A DNA stretch of 64,000 bases from Streptomyces sp. NRRL S-37 (GTDB lineage: Bacteria > Actinomycetota > Actinomycetes > Streptomycetales > Streptomycetaceae), in contig NZ_JOIZ01000005.1 in assembly GCF_000721605.1 (NCBI RefSeq), positions 372,001 to 436,000 of the forward strand. Reading direction: 5' to 3'. The notes beneath the pieces were generated by a model. That model was not told where the DNA came from. It ran no database searches and worked only from the letters and a program-made list of their open reading frames with translations. Every line of letters starts with the position of its first letter. Position 1 is the first letter of the stretch. Of this stretch, positions 1 to 11,446 are shown piece by piece. The translations under genes were made by a program, and so were the position numbers.

Positions 1-377
1 CGGTCGCGGGGGGTGTCGTCCTCGTCGCCGTGGCCGGCGCCGGGCGCCTCCAGGCCGGAGACCTCCAGGGTCGGCTCCTGGCGCCCGCGGTCGCCGCGGC
101 GGCCCTTGGCGGCGGCCAGCATCGGCGCGTTGACCGCCCAGCCGGCCGCGAAGCCGCGGCGGAACGACAGGGTCACATAGGTCTGGCCGACCGCGAAGGC
201 CGCGGCGCCCAGCCCGATGACGACCACGGACGGGATCAGCACGCCGAGCACGACGCCGAGGAAGCCGGCGAAGGCGAGCAGCCGCCAGCGCAGACGCGCC
301 TTGTACTGCAGCAGCACCTCACCGAGCAACCACAGCGCGACGACGCCGAACGCGATGTAGAGGACCGCCCAGCCCAT
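1..377 (-). CDS. Small membrane protein, 3' end outside window
   Basis: The reading frame on the minus strand starts at an ATG (375-377) preceded by a GAGAGGGG ribosome site and stays open to base 1, giving about 125 residues of a longer protein. The N-terminus has two hydrophobic segments (about residues 2-20 and 32-62), so it is probably anchored in the membrane. The tail from about residue 90 is charged and rich in Asp, Glu, Gly and Arg and looks disordered. I recognise no enzymatic motif. The position beside metF matches the small membrane-protein gene next to metF in Streptomyces (SCO2102-like, from memory). The C-terminus cannot be judged because it is cut by the window edge. Confidence 0.75.
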   Translation of the reverse strand, partial: MGWAVLYIAFGVVALWLLGEVLLQYKARLRWRLLAFAGFLGVVLGVLIPSVVVIGLGAAAFAVGQTYVTLSFRRGFAAGWAVNAPMLAAAKGRRGDRGRQEPTLEVSGLEAPGAGHGDEDDTPRD

Positions 378-433
378 GTACGCCCCTCTCCCAGTGGTCG
401 CTACTCAGTGTGTCGTATATGAGTGCGACCGGT

Positions 434-1366
<933 letters not shown>

Positions 1367-1464
1367 TTAGCCAGGGGGCGGCGGTCCCCCAACCGGATGC
1401 GGGACATTTGTCCGAAATGCCGATGTGTTGTCCATCCCTTGGACACATCTGAGACGCGTAGGGG

Positions 1465-2130
1465 TCATCCGGCGTGCGGGGGCGCCGCCTGCCGCAGCCG
1501 CTTCGCGAACTCGGCTGCCGCCGCGCCCGGGTCGTCCGCCTCGGTGATGGCCCGTACGACGACGACCCGGCGGGCACCGGCGTCCAGCACCTCGTCGAGG
1601 TTGCCGAGGTCGATGCCGCCGATGGCGAACCAGGGGCGCTCGGTGCCCAGGGCGGCGGTGTACCGGACGAGGTCCAGGCCGGGGGCGTGGCGGCCGGGCT
1701 TGGTGGGGGTGGGCCAGCAGGGGCCGGTGCAGAAGTAGTCCACACCGGGCTGGACGGCCGCCGCGGCGGCCTCGGACTCGGCGTGGGTGGAACGGCCGAT
1801 CAGGACGTCGTCGCCGACGATCGCGCGGGCGGCGGGGACGGGCAGGTCGCCCTGGCCGAGGTGGAGGACGTCGGCCCCGGCGGCGTGGGCGACGTCCGCG
1901 CGGTCGTTGACCGCGAGCAGCTTGCCGTGCCGGGCGCAGGCGTCGGCGAGGACCGCGAGATGCTCGAGTTCCTCGCCGGCCTCCATGCCCTTGTCCCGCA
2001 GCTGCACGATGTCGACCCCGCCGGCCAGGACCGCGTCCAGGAACTCCGGGAGGTCGCCCTGCCGCCTGCGGGCGTCGGTGCACAGGTAGAGCAGGGCGCC
2101 GGCGAGCCGGGCGCGAGCGGTGGCGGTCAC
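1465..2130 (-). CDS. thiE: Thiamine phosphate synthase
   Basis: This 221-residue protein couples HMP-pyrophosphate with the thiazole phosphate to make thiamine monophosphate. The ThiE barrel is recognisable from [10 protein letters not shown] near residue 40, the [10 protein letters not shown] and [13 protein letters not shown] segments (residues 72-100), IGRSTHA, and the phosphate-binding WFAIGGID near residue 167. The start is a GTG at 2130. Unlike thiO-thiS-thiG, it has no recognisable TPP riboswitch in the 459 bp upstream, so thiamine control of this gene, if any, is not visible here. The rest of the thiazole pathway lies 2.7 kb away on the opposite strand. Confidence 0.95.
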   Translation of the reverse strand: MTATARARLAGALLYLCTDARRRQGDLPEFLDAVLAGGVDIVQLRDKGMEAGEELEHLAVLADACARHGKLLAVNDRADVAHAAGADVLHLGQGDLPVPAARAIVGDDVLIGRSTHAESEAAAAAVQPGVDYFCTGPCWPTPTKPGRHAPGLDLVRYTAALGTERPWFAIGGIDLGNLDEVLDAGARRVVVVRAITEADDPGAAAAEFAKRLRQAAPPHAG

Positions 2131-2589
2131 AGGAGGGTCCCCCAGGGTGTCGGCGGCGTACGGGCCCGGCGGGCCCGGTATGTCAGGGGCGCACGCCTCC
2201 GGCCGTCACGGGCCGACGGGGCGCCCACCGCAACGGACCCTATGCCGCCGCGCCGACGACCGCGAGAGGCCCCTCACGGACCACCGCCCCGCCCCGGGTG
2301 CCGCGAATCGCCGGCGCCCGGTACACGGGGCCGCCCCGCCCGGAATCCCGGTGGCCGCGGCCCGGCGAACGCCTCCGTGCGCATGCGAGGCCGCGGCCAC
2401 CTCGCTCGGCCGGCCCACCGCCCGGTGCGCGAGGCTGTCTCGGCCGGAATCCCGGCGATCCGACGGACGTGAACCCGTCACACGGCCCGGCTCACCGCCC
2501 GCCCCGGGCTCCGTACCGGCGCGGATTCCCGCGGCCGGGGCTCGCCGCACCGGCCGGCGGGGTCCGGATCGTGGACGGTCGGGGCCGGG
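2131..2589. other. 459-bp non-coding gap upstream of thiE
   Basis: The gap lies between the thiE start and the stop of the Rv2175c-like gene. Frames are open on both strands, but they have no ribosome site, no family resemblance and no consistent codon pattern, so I call it non-coding. It contains three loose copies of a GGAATCCCGG/GGATTCCCGC core (about 2339, 2449 and 2521). I found no TPP riboswitch core (CTGAGA followed by the CCTGATC motif) on the thiE strand. Confidence 0.6.
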
Positions 2590-2955
2590 TCAGACGGCGA
2601 GCGCCTGGGCGCGGCGCTTCACCTCCGTGCCGCGGTTCTCACTGAGTGCCTGGGCGGGCGTGCCCGGCAGGGAGGGGTCGGGGGTGAAGAGCCATTCCAG
2701 CATCTCTTCGTCCGTGAAGCCGTCGTCCCGCAGGAGCGTCAGGGTCCCGGTCAGGCCCTTGACGATCTTGTCCTCGTCGATGAAGGCGGCGGGTACGTGC
2801 AGCGCGCGGTTCTCACCTCGGCGTACGGCGATGAGCTGGCCCTCCTTGACCAGCTGCCGGACGCGCGTCACCTCGACACCGAGCATCTCGGCGATGTCGG
2901 GCAAGGTGAGCCAGGCGGGGACGAGAGCATCGATCTTTGCGTCAATCTCGGTCAC
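2590..2955 (-). CDS. Rv2175c-like winged-helix DNA-binding protein
   Basis: This 121-residue protein (GTG start at 2955) has a short acidic N-terminal tail, a helix-turn-helix at about residues 15-40 (LTLPDIAEMLGVEVTRVRQL), and a C-terminal helical region ending in a basic stretch. It resembles the Rv2175c family of small actinobacterial DNA-binding proteins. In Mycobacterium tuberculosis Rv2175c sits beside the Ser/Thr kinase gene pknL and is a reported PknL substrate (established knowledge, from memory). Here a Ser/Thr kinase gene lies 4.3 kb away, with the thiamine genes in between. Its target DNA is unknown. Phosphorylation by the neighbouring kinase is inference. Confidence 0.85.
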   Translation of the reverse strand: MTEIDAKIDALVPAWLTLPDIAEMLGVEVTRVRQLVKEGQLIAVRRGENRALHVPAAFIDEDKIVKGLTGTLTLLRDDGFTDEEMLEWLFTPDPSLPGTPAQALSENRGTEVKRRAQALAV

Positions 2956-3032
2956 GGGACAAGCCTGCCATCCGCCACCGACAGTCGGAAGTCAGCCCCG
3001 CCCACCTGGGCGGACGCGCCGGGCCGGGAGTG

Positions 3033-4274
3033 TCACGCCGTCGCCGACTTCAGAGGCCGCGCCGGGTCCGCCAGCGCCTCCGCGTCCATCGCCGTGCCCG
3101 CCTCGATCAGCCTGCGTCCCTGCGCCAGGTCCCGGGGCCGTCCCACCGCGAGCAGCGCGACCAGGCGGGACCCCCGCAGCCAGCAGACGCTCCACGCCGC
3201 CTCGGCGGGGTCCCCGCGCCGCACCGTCCGGTCGGCGTCCGCGTGGTGTCCCGCGTACTGCACGAAGCGCCCGAACTGCTCGGACCAGAAGTACGGCACC
3301 GGGTCGTAGGCCACCGGCTCCCGGCCGGTGGCCGCGCCGAGGATGTTCACGGCGACCGTGCGCGGCCCCTGGAGGGCGTTGTCCCAGTGGTGGACCAGCA
3401 GACGCTCGCCGTAGCGCCCGGACGGGAAGGACGCGCAGTCGCCGACCGCGTACACGTCCGGCAGGGAGGTCGCCAGATGACGGTCGGCGACGACCTCCCC
3501 GTGCGTCCCGAGCTCGATCCCGGAACCCGCCAGCCAGGAGGTGGCGGGCCGGGCCCCGATGCCGACGACCACGGCGCCCGCGGGCAGCCGCGTGCCGTCG
3601 TCCAGGACCGCGGCACCGGGTTCGACGCGCTCCACGCGCGCGTGCGTGCGCAGGGTGACGCCCGCCTCGGCGTACCAGGCGGCCATCGGGGCGGTCACCT
3701 CGGCGGGCAGCGCCTCGGCGAGCGGCCGCTCCCCCGCCTCCACGACGGTGACCGCGCAGCCCGCCTCGCGGGCCGCCGTGGCGAACTCCGCGCCGATCCA
3801 GCCGGCGCCGACCACCACGATGTCGTGCTGCCGCGCGAGCACCGGCCGCAGCCGCGCGACGTCGTCCAGGGTGCGCAGCAGGTGCACGCCGGGCACGCCC
3901 TCCGCGCCCGGCAGCCGGAGCGGTTCCGCACCGGTGGCGACCACCAGGACGTCGTACGGGACGGGCCCGTTCTCCGTGTCCAGTTCGTGGTCGGCGGGGC
4001 GCAGGCCGAGCACCTCGCAGCCGAGCCGCAGTTCGACGCCGGCGTCCTCGAAGTCGACGTCGAAGGCGGAGTCCTCGGCCTTGCCGAGCAGCACCGCCTT
4101 CGACAACGGCGGTCTGTCATACGGCTGGTGGGGTTCCGCGCCGATCAGGGTCACGGCGCCGGTGAAGCCCTGCTCCCGCAGGGCGAGGGCGGTCTGCACG
4201 CCGGCCATGCCCGCGCCCGCCACCACCACCCGCCGCGGCTCGGACCGTCCCGGTCCCTGGGTCTGCTCGCTCAC
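3033..4274 (-). CDS. FAD/NAD(P)-dependent ferredoxin-type reductase
   Basis: This 413-residue flavoprotein belongs to the pyridine nucleotide-disulphide oxidoreductase fold (ferredoxin/rubredoxin reductase branch). It has an N-terminal FAD dinucleotide motif (VVAGAGMAGVQTALALREQG, residues 16-35), a central NAD motif (VVVGAGWIGAEFATAARE, about 151-168), and the second FAD contact VYAVGDCASF near residue 275, followed by the usual C-terminal reductase domain. Its likely role is moving electrons from NAD(P)H to a small iron-sulfur carrier. No partner ferredoxin or P450 gene is adjacent, so the substrate is undetermined. It is co-directional with the small gene 9 bp upstream. Confidence 0.88.
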   Translation of the reverse strand: MSEQTQGPGRSEPRRVVVAGAGMAGVQTALALREQGFTGAVTLIGAEPHQPYDRPPLSKAVLLGKAEDSAFDVDFEDAGVELRLGCEVLGLRPADHELDTENGPVPYDVLVVATGAEPLRLPGAEGVPGVHLLRTLDDVARLRPVLARQHDIVVVGAGWIGAEFATAAREAGCAVTVVEAGERPLAEALPAEVTAPMAAWYAEAGVTLRTHARVERVEPGAAVLDDGTRLPAGAVVVGIGARPATSWLAGSGIELGTHGEVVADRHLATSLPDVYAVGDCASFPSGRYGERLLVHHWDNALQGPRTVAVNILGAATGREPVAYDPVPYFWSEQFGRFVQYAGHHADADRTVRRGDPAEAAWSVCWLRGSRLVALLAVGRPRDLAQGRRLIEAGTAMDAEALADPARPLKSATA

Positions 4275-4283
4275 CCGATCACC

Positions 4284-4643
4284 TTAGACACCTGACGCGG
4301 CATCATCGCCGAGCTGTTCCACCACGCTCGTCCCGCTGCCCGGCTGCGACTCCCACTCCCAGGTCTCCTCCAGCCGTACCCGCCCGTCGGGCAGCTCCAC
4401 GACCGTCGACACGCAGTGCCCCGAGGAGGTGGTGCCGTCCCGCTTGAGCTGCACGTACCGGAAGTCCAGCCGGTCCCCCGCGCGGGTGCCCACCAGGTAC
4501 CCGCGTACGACGTCGCCGCCCGCGTACTCGGCCCAGATCTCGCCGCCCCGCTCGTGGTAGACGAACCGGGTGCGGGTGCCGACCTGGCCGGGGGCCTGGT
4601 CGGCCACGGGGGCGAGGACGAGTCCGTCGAGCGATGGTGCCAC
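4284..4643 (-). CDS. Conserved hypothetical beta-rich protein
   Basis: This 119-residue protein starts at a GTG (4643) with a GGGAGCC ribosome site. The sequence alternates hydrophobic and polar residues, with many Gly turns, as in a small beta-barrel. It contains RTRFVYHERGGEIWAEY near residue 24 and LEETWEWES near residue 92. Similar actinobacterial proteins are sometimes labelled n-acetylglutamate synthase, but I see no acetyltransferase motif and would not accept that name. It is divergent from thiO and lies 9 bp from the FAD reductase gene, probably in one transcript with it. Function is unknown. Confidence 0.75.
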   Translation of the reverse strand: MAPSLDGLVLAPVADQAPGQVGTRTRFVYHERGGEIWAEYAGGDVVRGYLVGTRAGDRLDFRYVQLKRDGTTSSGHCVSTVVELPDGRVRLEETWEWESQPGSGTSVVEQLGDDAASGV

Positions 4644-4655
4644 GCGGAGGCTCCC

Positions 4656-4685
4656 TTACAAGCGCGGTGTACTGCGGGCTAGGGT
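4656..4685 (+). promoter_or_regulatory. Probable promoter of the thiO riboswitch transcript
   Basis: A TTACAA -35 hexamer (4656-4661) and a TAGGGT -10 hexamer (4680-4685) are separated by 18 bp, a good match to the Streptomyces vegetative promoter pattern. Transcription would begin near 4692, just ahead of the TPP riboswitch. Confidence 0.6.
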
Positions 4686-4699
4686 GGCCAACGTACAAG

Positions 4700-4793
4700 C
4701 ACTCGCGGGAGCCCGGACGCACCGGGCTGAGAGGGAGGCTGGCGGCCTCCGACCGTACGAACCTGATCCGGGTCATGCCGGCGAAGGGAGGGG
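4700..4793 (+). promoter_or_regulatory. TPP riboswitch (THI element)
   Basis: The leader carries the hallmark TPP aptamer blocks: GGGCTGAGAGGGA (about 4724-4736), a variable P3 stem GAGGCTGGCGGCCTC, and GAACCTGATCCGGGTCATGCC (about 4759-4779). It ends in GCGAAGGGAGGGG, whose purine run is also the Shine-Dalgarno sequence of thiO, 10 bp before the ATG at 4804. This suggests that TPP binding controls translation initiation of thiO-thiS-thiG by hiding the ribosome site. I see no U-tract terminator between the aptamer and the start codon. Confidence 0.95.
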
Positions 4794-4803
4794 CTGGACG
4801 CCC

Positions 4804-6967
<2,164 letters not shown>

Positions 6968-7030
6968 GGGCTGCTTGCTGGGGCTGGGCAGGGCTGGGTT
7001 TCGCTTGCTGGCGCTTGCAAGGTGCCGCTG

Positions 7031-7066
7031 CGCCCACCCGTGCCGCCCTGCGGCACGATTGCCCGC
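7031..7066. repeat. Interspersed palindromic repeat, family A, copy 1
   Basis: The sequence CGCCCACCCGTGCCGCCCTG followed by CGGCACGATTGCCCGC contains a GTGCCGC-CCT-GCGGCAC hairpin. The same element recurs at 32119-32155 and 38631-38668. It is a Streptomyces-type intergenic repeat and may also act as the terminator downstream of thiG. Confidence 0.8.
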
Positions 7067-7145
7067 AGCTACGGCGGTGCGGCTGTCCGCGGCTACGGCG
7101 GTGCGGCTGTCCGCGGCTGCGGCGGTGCGGCTGTCCGCAGTTACG
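7066..7145. repeat. 24-bp tandem repeat, 3.3 copies
   Basis: Three 24-bp units begin at 7066, 7090 and 7114. They read C(A/G)GCT(A/G)CGGCGGTGCGGCTGTCCG and are followed by an 8-bp partial copy. The array fuses directly to the family A palindrome and ends about 80 bp before the PASTA kinase start. I see no gene in it. Confidence 0.85.
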
Positions 7146-7223
7146 CGATACGCACGTCACAGGTCCGCTTCAAGGAGGGGTGAAGCGGTGAGGGGTGTCG
7201 GTGGGGGCTCGTAGACTCACTGC

Positions 7224-9149
7224 GTGGATACGACCCTTCAGGACCCCCTGGTCGGGCAGGTGCTCGACGGCCGGTATCGCGTCGAGGCGCGGATCGCGGT
7301 CGGCGGGATGGCCACGGTCTACCGGGCCCTGGACACCCGTCTGGACCGCGTCCTCGCGCTCAAGGTGATGCACCCCTCCCTCGCGGCCGACGGCTCGTTC
7401 GTCGAGCGGTTCATCCGCGAGGCGAAGTCGGTCGCCCGGCTGGCCCACCCGAACGTGGTGCAGGTCTTCGACCAGGGCACCGACGGGGCGTACGTCTACC
7501 TGGCGATGGAGTACATCGCCGGCTGCACCCTGCGCGACGTGCTGCGCGAGCGCGGCGCGCTCCAGCCGCGGGCCGCGCTGGACATCCTGGAGCCGGTGCT
7601 GGCCGCGCTCGGCGCCGCGCACCGGGCCGGGTTCGTGCACCGGGACATGAAGCCCGAGAACGTGCTGATAGGGGACGACGGCAGGGTCAAGGTCGCCGAC
7701 TTCGGGCTGGTGCGCGCCGTGGACTCGGTGACGAACACCACGGGCACGGTGCTGGGCACGGTTTCGTACCTGGCCCCCGAGCAGATCGAGAACGGCGTCG
7801 CGGACTCCCGCGTGGACGTCTACGCCTGCGGCATCCTGCTCTACGAGATGCTGACCGGCGAGAAGCCGCACGACGGCGACTCCCCGGCGATCGTGCTCTA
7901 CAAGCATCTGCACGACGACGTGCCGGCCCCGTCGGCCGCCGTGCCCGGCATGGCGTACGAGCTGGACGAGCTGGTCGCGTCGGCGACCGCGCGCAACCCC
8001 GAGCTCCGTCCGCACGACGCGGTGGCGCTGCTCGCGCAGGCCCGCGCGGGGCGCGGCCGGCTCACCGACGAGCAGCTCGACGCGCTGCCGCCGCAGGCGC
8101 TGACGTCGGAGCACGACAACGCGGAGGACCGTACGAGCGTCATCCCGCGCTCCCTGACGGTGCCCCGCCCGCTGCCCGTCGACGAGGACGAGGCCGCGGA
8201 CCCCGTGCACCGCACCAGCCGGTTCCGGTCCCCGCCGCCGCTGCCGCCCCGGCGCCGGACGGCGCTGCGGCGCGGACCGATGGCAGTCGTCGTGGCCGTG
8301 CTCCTGGTCCTCGGGGTCGGCACCGGCATCTGGTACATCAACTCCGGCCAGTTCACCAAGGTCCCGCCGTTGCTGGGGAAGACCGAGCAGGAGGCCAGGG
8401 AGCGGCTGGCGGACGCCGGGCTGGACGCCGGCCAGGTGAAGGAGGCGTACAGCGACACCGTGGAGCGGGGCACGGTGATCAGCACCGACCCGAAGGCGGG
8501 CGCCCGCATCCGCGGCGGCGACTCGGTGTCGCTGACCCTCTCCAAGGGCCGGCAGACCGTGCGGGTGCCCGACCTCGACGGCTACCCGCTGGACAAGGCG
8601 CGGGACCTGCTGAAGGACGAGGATCTGGAGCCGGGCATGGTCACCCGTGAGTTCAGCGACACCGTGGAGCGGGGCTCGGTGATCTCCACGGAGCCGGGCA
8701 AGGGCACCGAGGTCCGCGCGGGCTCCGCCGTGGCGCTGACCGTGAGCAAGGGCAGCCCGGTGGACGTGCCGGACGTGACCGGCGACGACGCGCAGGACGC
8801 CCGCGCGGAGCTGGAGGAGGCCGGCCTCAAGGTGAGGATCGCCGACGGGCGGGTCAACTCCGAGTACGACGCCGGTCAGGTGGCCCGGCAGACCCCGGGC
8901 GCGGGACGGCGGGCCGCCGAGGGCGACACCGTGACGCTGACGCTGTCCAAGGGCCCGGAGATGATCGAGGTGCCGGACGTGATCGGCGACAGCGTGGACG
9001 AGGCCAAGGAGAAGCTGAAGGACGCCGGGTTCGGCGTGTCCGAGGACCGCGGGCTGCTCGGACTCTTCGGCGACACCGTCAAGGGCCAGTCCGTGGACGG
9101 CGGGGACCCCGCGCCCAAGGGCTCGACGATAACCATCGAGATCCGCTGA
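7224..9149 (+). CDS. PASTA-domain Ser/Thr protein kinase
   Basis: This 641-residue transmembrane kinase has a GTG start. Its kinase domain (about residues 12-272) shows the Gly-rich GGMATVYRAL loop, the catalytic Lys in VLALKVM, FVHRDMKPENVLI, the DFG motif VADFGL, and APE in VSYLAPEQ. A Pro/Arg-rich juxtamembrane linker leads to one membrane helix (about 352-371). Four PASTA domains follow (about 375-440, 441-508, 509-576 and 577-641), the kind that bind peptidoglycan fragments or lipid II. It is probably a cell-wall-sensing PknB-type kinase. A Rv2175c-like DNA-binding protein is encoded 4 kb away, echoing the mycobacterial pknL/Rv2175c pairing, although PknL itself lacks PASTA domains. Confidence 0.95.
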   Translation: MDTTLQDPLVGQVLDGRYRVEARIAVGGMATVYRALDTRLDRVLALKVMHPSLAADGSFVERFIREAKSVARLAHPNVVQVFDQGTDGAYVYLAMEYIAGCTLRDVLRERGALQPRAALDILEPVLAALGAAHRAGFVHRDMKPENVLIGDDGRVKVADFGLVRAVDSVTNTTGTVLGTVSYLAPEQIENGVADSRVDVYACGILLYEMLTGEKPHDGDSPAIVLYKHLHDDVPAPSAAVPGMAYELDELVASATARNPELRPHDAVALLAQARAGRGRLTDEQLDALPPQALTSEHDNAEDRTSVIPRSLTVPRPLPVDEDEAADPVHRTSRFRSPPPLPPRRRTALRRGPMAVVVAVLLVLGVGTGIWYINSGQFTKVPPLLGKTEQEARERLADAGLDAGQVKEAYSDTVERGTVISTDPKAGARIRGGDSVSLTLSKGRQTVRVPDLDGYPLDKARDLLKDEDLEPGMVTREFSDTVERGSVISTEPGKGTEVRAGSAVALTVSKGSPVDVPDVTGDDAQDARAELEEAGLKVRIADGRVNSEYDAGQVARQTPGAGRRAAEGDTVTLTLSKGPEMIEVPDVIGDSVDEAKEKLKDAGFGVSEDRGLLGLFGDTVKGQSVDGGDPAPKGSTITIEIR

Positions 9150-9183
9150 CCGGCGGGACCGGCGCACGTGACACCCTTGACGG

Positions 9184-10062
9184 GTGAAGAGTCACCTGTC
9201 CGGTCCCGCCCGCAACCCGGTCGGCGGCCACGTCCCCGTGGCCGGCGGTCTGCACTCCGTCGGCCTGTCCTACGCCCGTGAGCTGAACGCCGAGGCGGTG
9301 CAGGTCTTCGTCGCCAATCCGCGCGGCTGGGCCACCCCGGCCGGCAGTCCGAAGCAGGACGAGGCGTTCCGCGCGGCCTGTGCGGCCGGTTCCATCCCGG
9401 CGTACGTGCACGCCCCGTACCTGATCAACTTCGGGTCCCACACCGAGGCGACCGTCGAGCGGTCCGTGGAGTCGCTGCGGCACTCGCTGCGACGCGGCCG
9501 GGAGATCGGCGCGCTGGGCGTGGTGGTGCACACGGGCAGCGCGACCGGCGGACGGGAGCGGGCGGTGGCGCTGCGGCAGGTACGGGAGCACATGCTGCCG
9601 CTGCTCGACGAGCTCACCCATGACGACGACCCGTTCCTGCTGCTGGAGTCCACGGCGGGGCAGGGCTCCTCGCTGTGCTCGCGGACCTGGGACTTCGGAC
9701 CGTACTTCGAGGCGCTGGACGCCCATCCGAAGCTGGGCGTCTGCCTGGACACCTGCCACGTCTTCGCGGCCGGCCACGACCTGACCGGGCCGGACGGGAT
9801 GCGTCAGACGCTGGACCTGCTGGTGGACACCGTCGGCGAGGGCCGGCTGAGGCTGATCCACGCCAATGACTCCAAGGACGTGGCCGGTGCGCACAAGGAC
9901 CGGCACGCGAACATCGGCGCCGGGCACATCGGCGAGGACCCGTTCCGGGTGCTAATGACGCACCCGGCGACCGAGGGCGTACCGCTGGTCATCGAGACGC
10001 CCGGCGGCAAGGAGGGACACGCCGCGGACGTGGAGCGGCTGAAGAAGCTGCGGGACGGCTGA
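9184..10062 (+). CDS. nfo: Deoxyribonuclease IV (endonuclease IV)
   Basis: This 292-residue zinc-dependent TIM-barrel AP endonuclease cleaves 5' to abasic sites in base excision repair. Metal-ligand segments characteristic of the family can be read in order: GGHVPVAGGL near residue 14, YVHAPYLINFGS near residue 74, VVHTGS near residue 116, LLLESTAGQGS near residue 156, CLDTCHVFAAGHDL near residue 188, and IHANDSKDVAGAHKDRHANI with GHIG near residue 224. The GTG at 9184 lies 34 bp after the kinase stop. Length and motifs agree well with Nfo. Confidence 0.92.
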   Translation: MKSHLSGPARNPVGGHVPVAGGLHSVGLSYARELNAEAVQVFVANPRGWATPAGSPKQDEAFRAACAAGSIPAYVHAPYLINFGSHTEATVERSVESLRHSLRRGREIGALGVVVHTGSATGGRERAVALRQVREHMLPLLDELTHDDDPFLLLESTAGQGSSLCSRTWDFGPYFEALDAHPKLGVCLDTCHVFAAGHDLTGPDGMRQTLDLLVDTVGEGRLRLIHANDSKDVAGAHKDRHANIGAGHIGEDPFRVLMTHPATEGVPLVIETPGGKEGHAADVERLKKLRDG

Positions 10063-10087
10063 GACCGTACGCCGGCCGGAACGGCGG

Positions 10088-10735
10088 TCAGAGCTCGGGC
10101 CCGTCCCCGGGCCCCTCCTGGTAGGAGTAGCGCTGCTCCGTCCAGGGGTCGCCGACGTTGTGGTAGCCGCGTTCCTCCCAGAAGCCCCGGCGGTCGGCGG
10201 TCATGTACTCCACACCGCGCACCCATTTGGGGCCCTTCCAGGCGTACAGGTGGGGGACGATCAGCCGCAGCGGAAAGCCGTGCTCGGCGGTGAGCAGTTC
10301 GCCGTCCTTGTGGGTGGCGAAGAGGGCGCGCTCGGAGGTGAAGTCGGCCAGCCGGAGGTTGGAGCTGAATCCGTACTCCGCCCAGACCATCACATGGGTG
10401 ACGTCCGGCGCGGGCGGGGCGATGTCCACGACGGTGCGCGCCGGGATCCCGCCCCACTCGGCGCCGACCATGCTGAACTTGGTGACGCAGTGCAGGTCGG
10501 CCACGACGGTGGTGTACGGCAGGGCCGTGAACTCCTCGTGGTTCCAGCAGTGCTTCGCGCCGTCGGCGGTGGCGCCGAAGACCCGGAACTCCCAGCGTTC
10601 GGGCCGGAACTTGGGGACCGGCCCGTAGTGCGTGACCGGCCAGCCCTTCTGCAGCCGCTGCCCCGGCGGGAGCTCGAACCGCGCCGCTCCTTCTGCTGCG
10701 CGCTCCCCCGATTCGCGTTCCGCCGGCTGACCCAT
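10088..10735 (-). CDS. Sulfite oxidase-like molybdopterin-binding oxidoreductase
   Basis: This protein of about 215 residues has the sulfite oxidase/YedY-type molybdenum cofactor fold. LHCVTKFS (with the cysteine expected to ligate molybdenum), the WGGIPARTVVDIA segment after it, GFPLRLIVPHLYAWKGPKWV, and a C-terminal WEERGYHNVGDPW region are typical. The ATG at 10735 follows GGATGGAGG, so it is preferred over an upstream in-frame codon at 10795. It has no Tat signal, so it is likely cytoplasmic, unlike MsrP/YedY. The substrate is unknown. The gene is divergent from bfr. Confidence 0.85.
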   Translation of the reverse strand: MGQPAERESGERAAEGAARFELPPGQRLQKGWPVTHYGPVPKFRPERWEFRVFGATADGAKHCWNHEEFTALPYTTVVADLHCVTKFSMVGAEWGGIPARTVVDIAPPAPDVTHVMVWAEYGFSSNLRLADFTSERALFATHKDGELLTAEHGFPLRLIVPHLYAWKGPKWVRGVEYMTADRRGFWEERGYHNVGDPWTEQRYSYQEGPGDGPEL

Positions 10736-10821
10736 GCCTCCATCCTGACAGACCGGTGGCGATGCCCCTGAACCGGGCCCGGCAGAATCGGTCAAACAGG
10801 TACATAAAGCACCGAGTATGT

Positions 10822-10847
10822 ACTTACTTACTAAGTCAAGACTTACT
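10822..10847. promoter_or_regulatory. ACTTACT repeat cluster, possible operator
   Basis: Three copies of ACTTACT (10822, 10826, 10841) and the 11-bp palindrome ACTTACTAAGT (10826-10836) sit in an AT-rich patch between the divergent molybdopterin gene and bfr. The arrangement suggests a regulator site, but no regulator can be named. Confidence 0.3.
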
Positions 10848-10920
10848 GGACGATCTTCTCCGCCGGTGCAATCATGCGGCCCAACCGGCCAGTTCCCCCC
10901 GCGCGGAAGGAGCCCATGCG

Positions 10921-11439
10921 ATGCAGGGCGACCCCGAGGTCATCGAATTCCTGAACGAGCAGCTGACCGCCGAGCTCACGGCGATCAACCAGTACTTCCT
11001 GCACTCGAAACTGCAGGACCACAAGGGCTGGACGAAACTCGCCGAGTACACGCGCGCCGAGTCCTTCGACGAGATGCGCCACGCCGAGGTGCTCACCGAC
11101 CGCATCCTGATGCTCGACGGCCTGCCGAACTACCAGCGGCTGTTCCACGTCCGGGTCGGACAGAGCGTCACCGAGATGTTCCAGGCCGACCGGGAGATCG
11201 AGCTGGAGGCGATCGACCGGCTGCGCCGCGGGGTGGAGGTCATGCGCACCAAGGGCGACATCACGTCGGCCAACGTCTTCGAGGCGATCCTGGCCGACGA
11301 GGAGCACCACATCGACTACCTGGACACCCAGCTCGACCTGATCGAGAAAATGGGCGAGTCGCTGTACCTGTCGACGGTGATCGAGCAGTCCCAGCCCGAC
11401 CCGTCGGGCCCGGGGACGAGCGGCTTTTCGACCCCCTGA
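10921..11439 (+). CDS. bfr: Bacterioferritin
   Basis: This 172-residue bacterioferritin forms the 24-mer iron-storage shell. The four-helix ferroxidase residues can be read: Glu in LTAELTAINQYFLH (residues 14-27), EMRHAE near residue 51, and the EAILADEEHHIDYLDTQL segment near residue 120. A Met in the RILMLDGLP region (about 60-68) is in place for the heme ligand. The ATG at 10921 follows a GGAAGGAG site. An overlapping ATG 5 bp upstream is out of frame. It is convergent with bfd, 7 bp away, so storage and release functions are physically linked. Confidence 0.96.
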   Translation: MQGDPEVIEFLNEQLTAELTAINQYFLHSKLQDHKGWTKLAEYTRAESFDEMRHAEVLTDRILMLDGLPNYQRLFHVRVGQSVTEMFQADREIELEAIDRLRRGVEVMRTKGDITSANVFEAILADEEHHIDYLDTQLDLIEKMGESLYLSTVIEQSQPDPSGPGTSGFSTP

Positions 11440-11446
11440 GGGGGTT

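Noticed and set aside
30..422. Open frame on the plus strand over the left-edge membrane protein
   Set aside because: It is a G+C-bias shadow of the minus-strand gene, with no ribosome site or family resemblance.
2206..2550. 114-codon frame in the gap upstream of thiE
   Set aside because: Composition is Arg/Gly/Pro-rich on both strands, with no start signal or recognisable domain.
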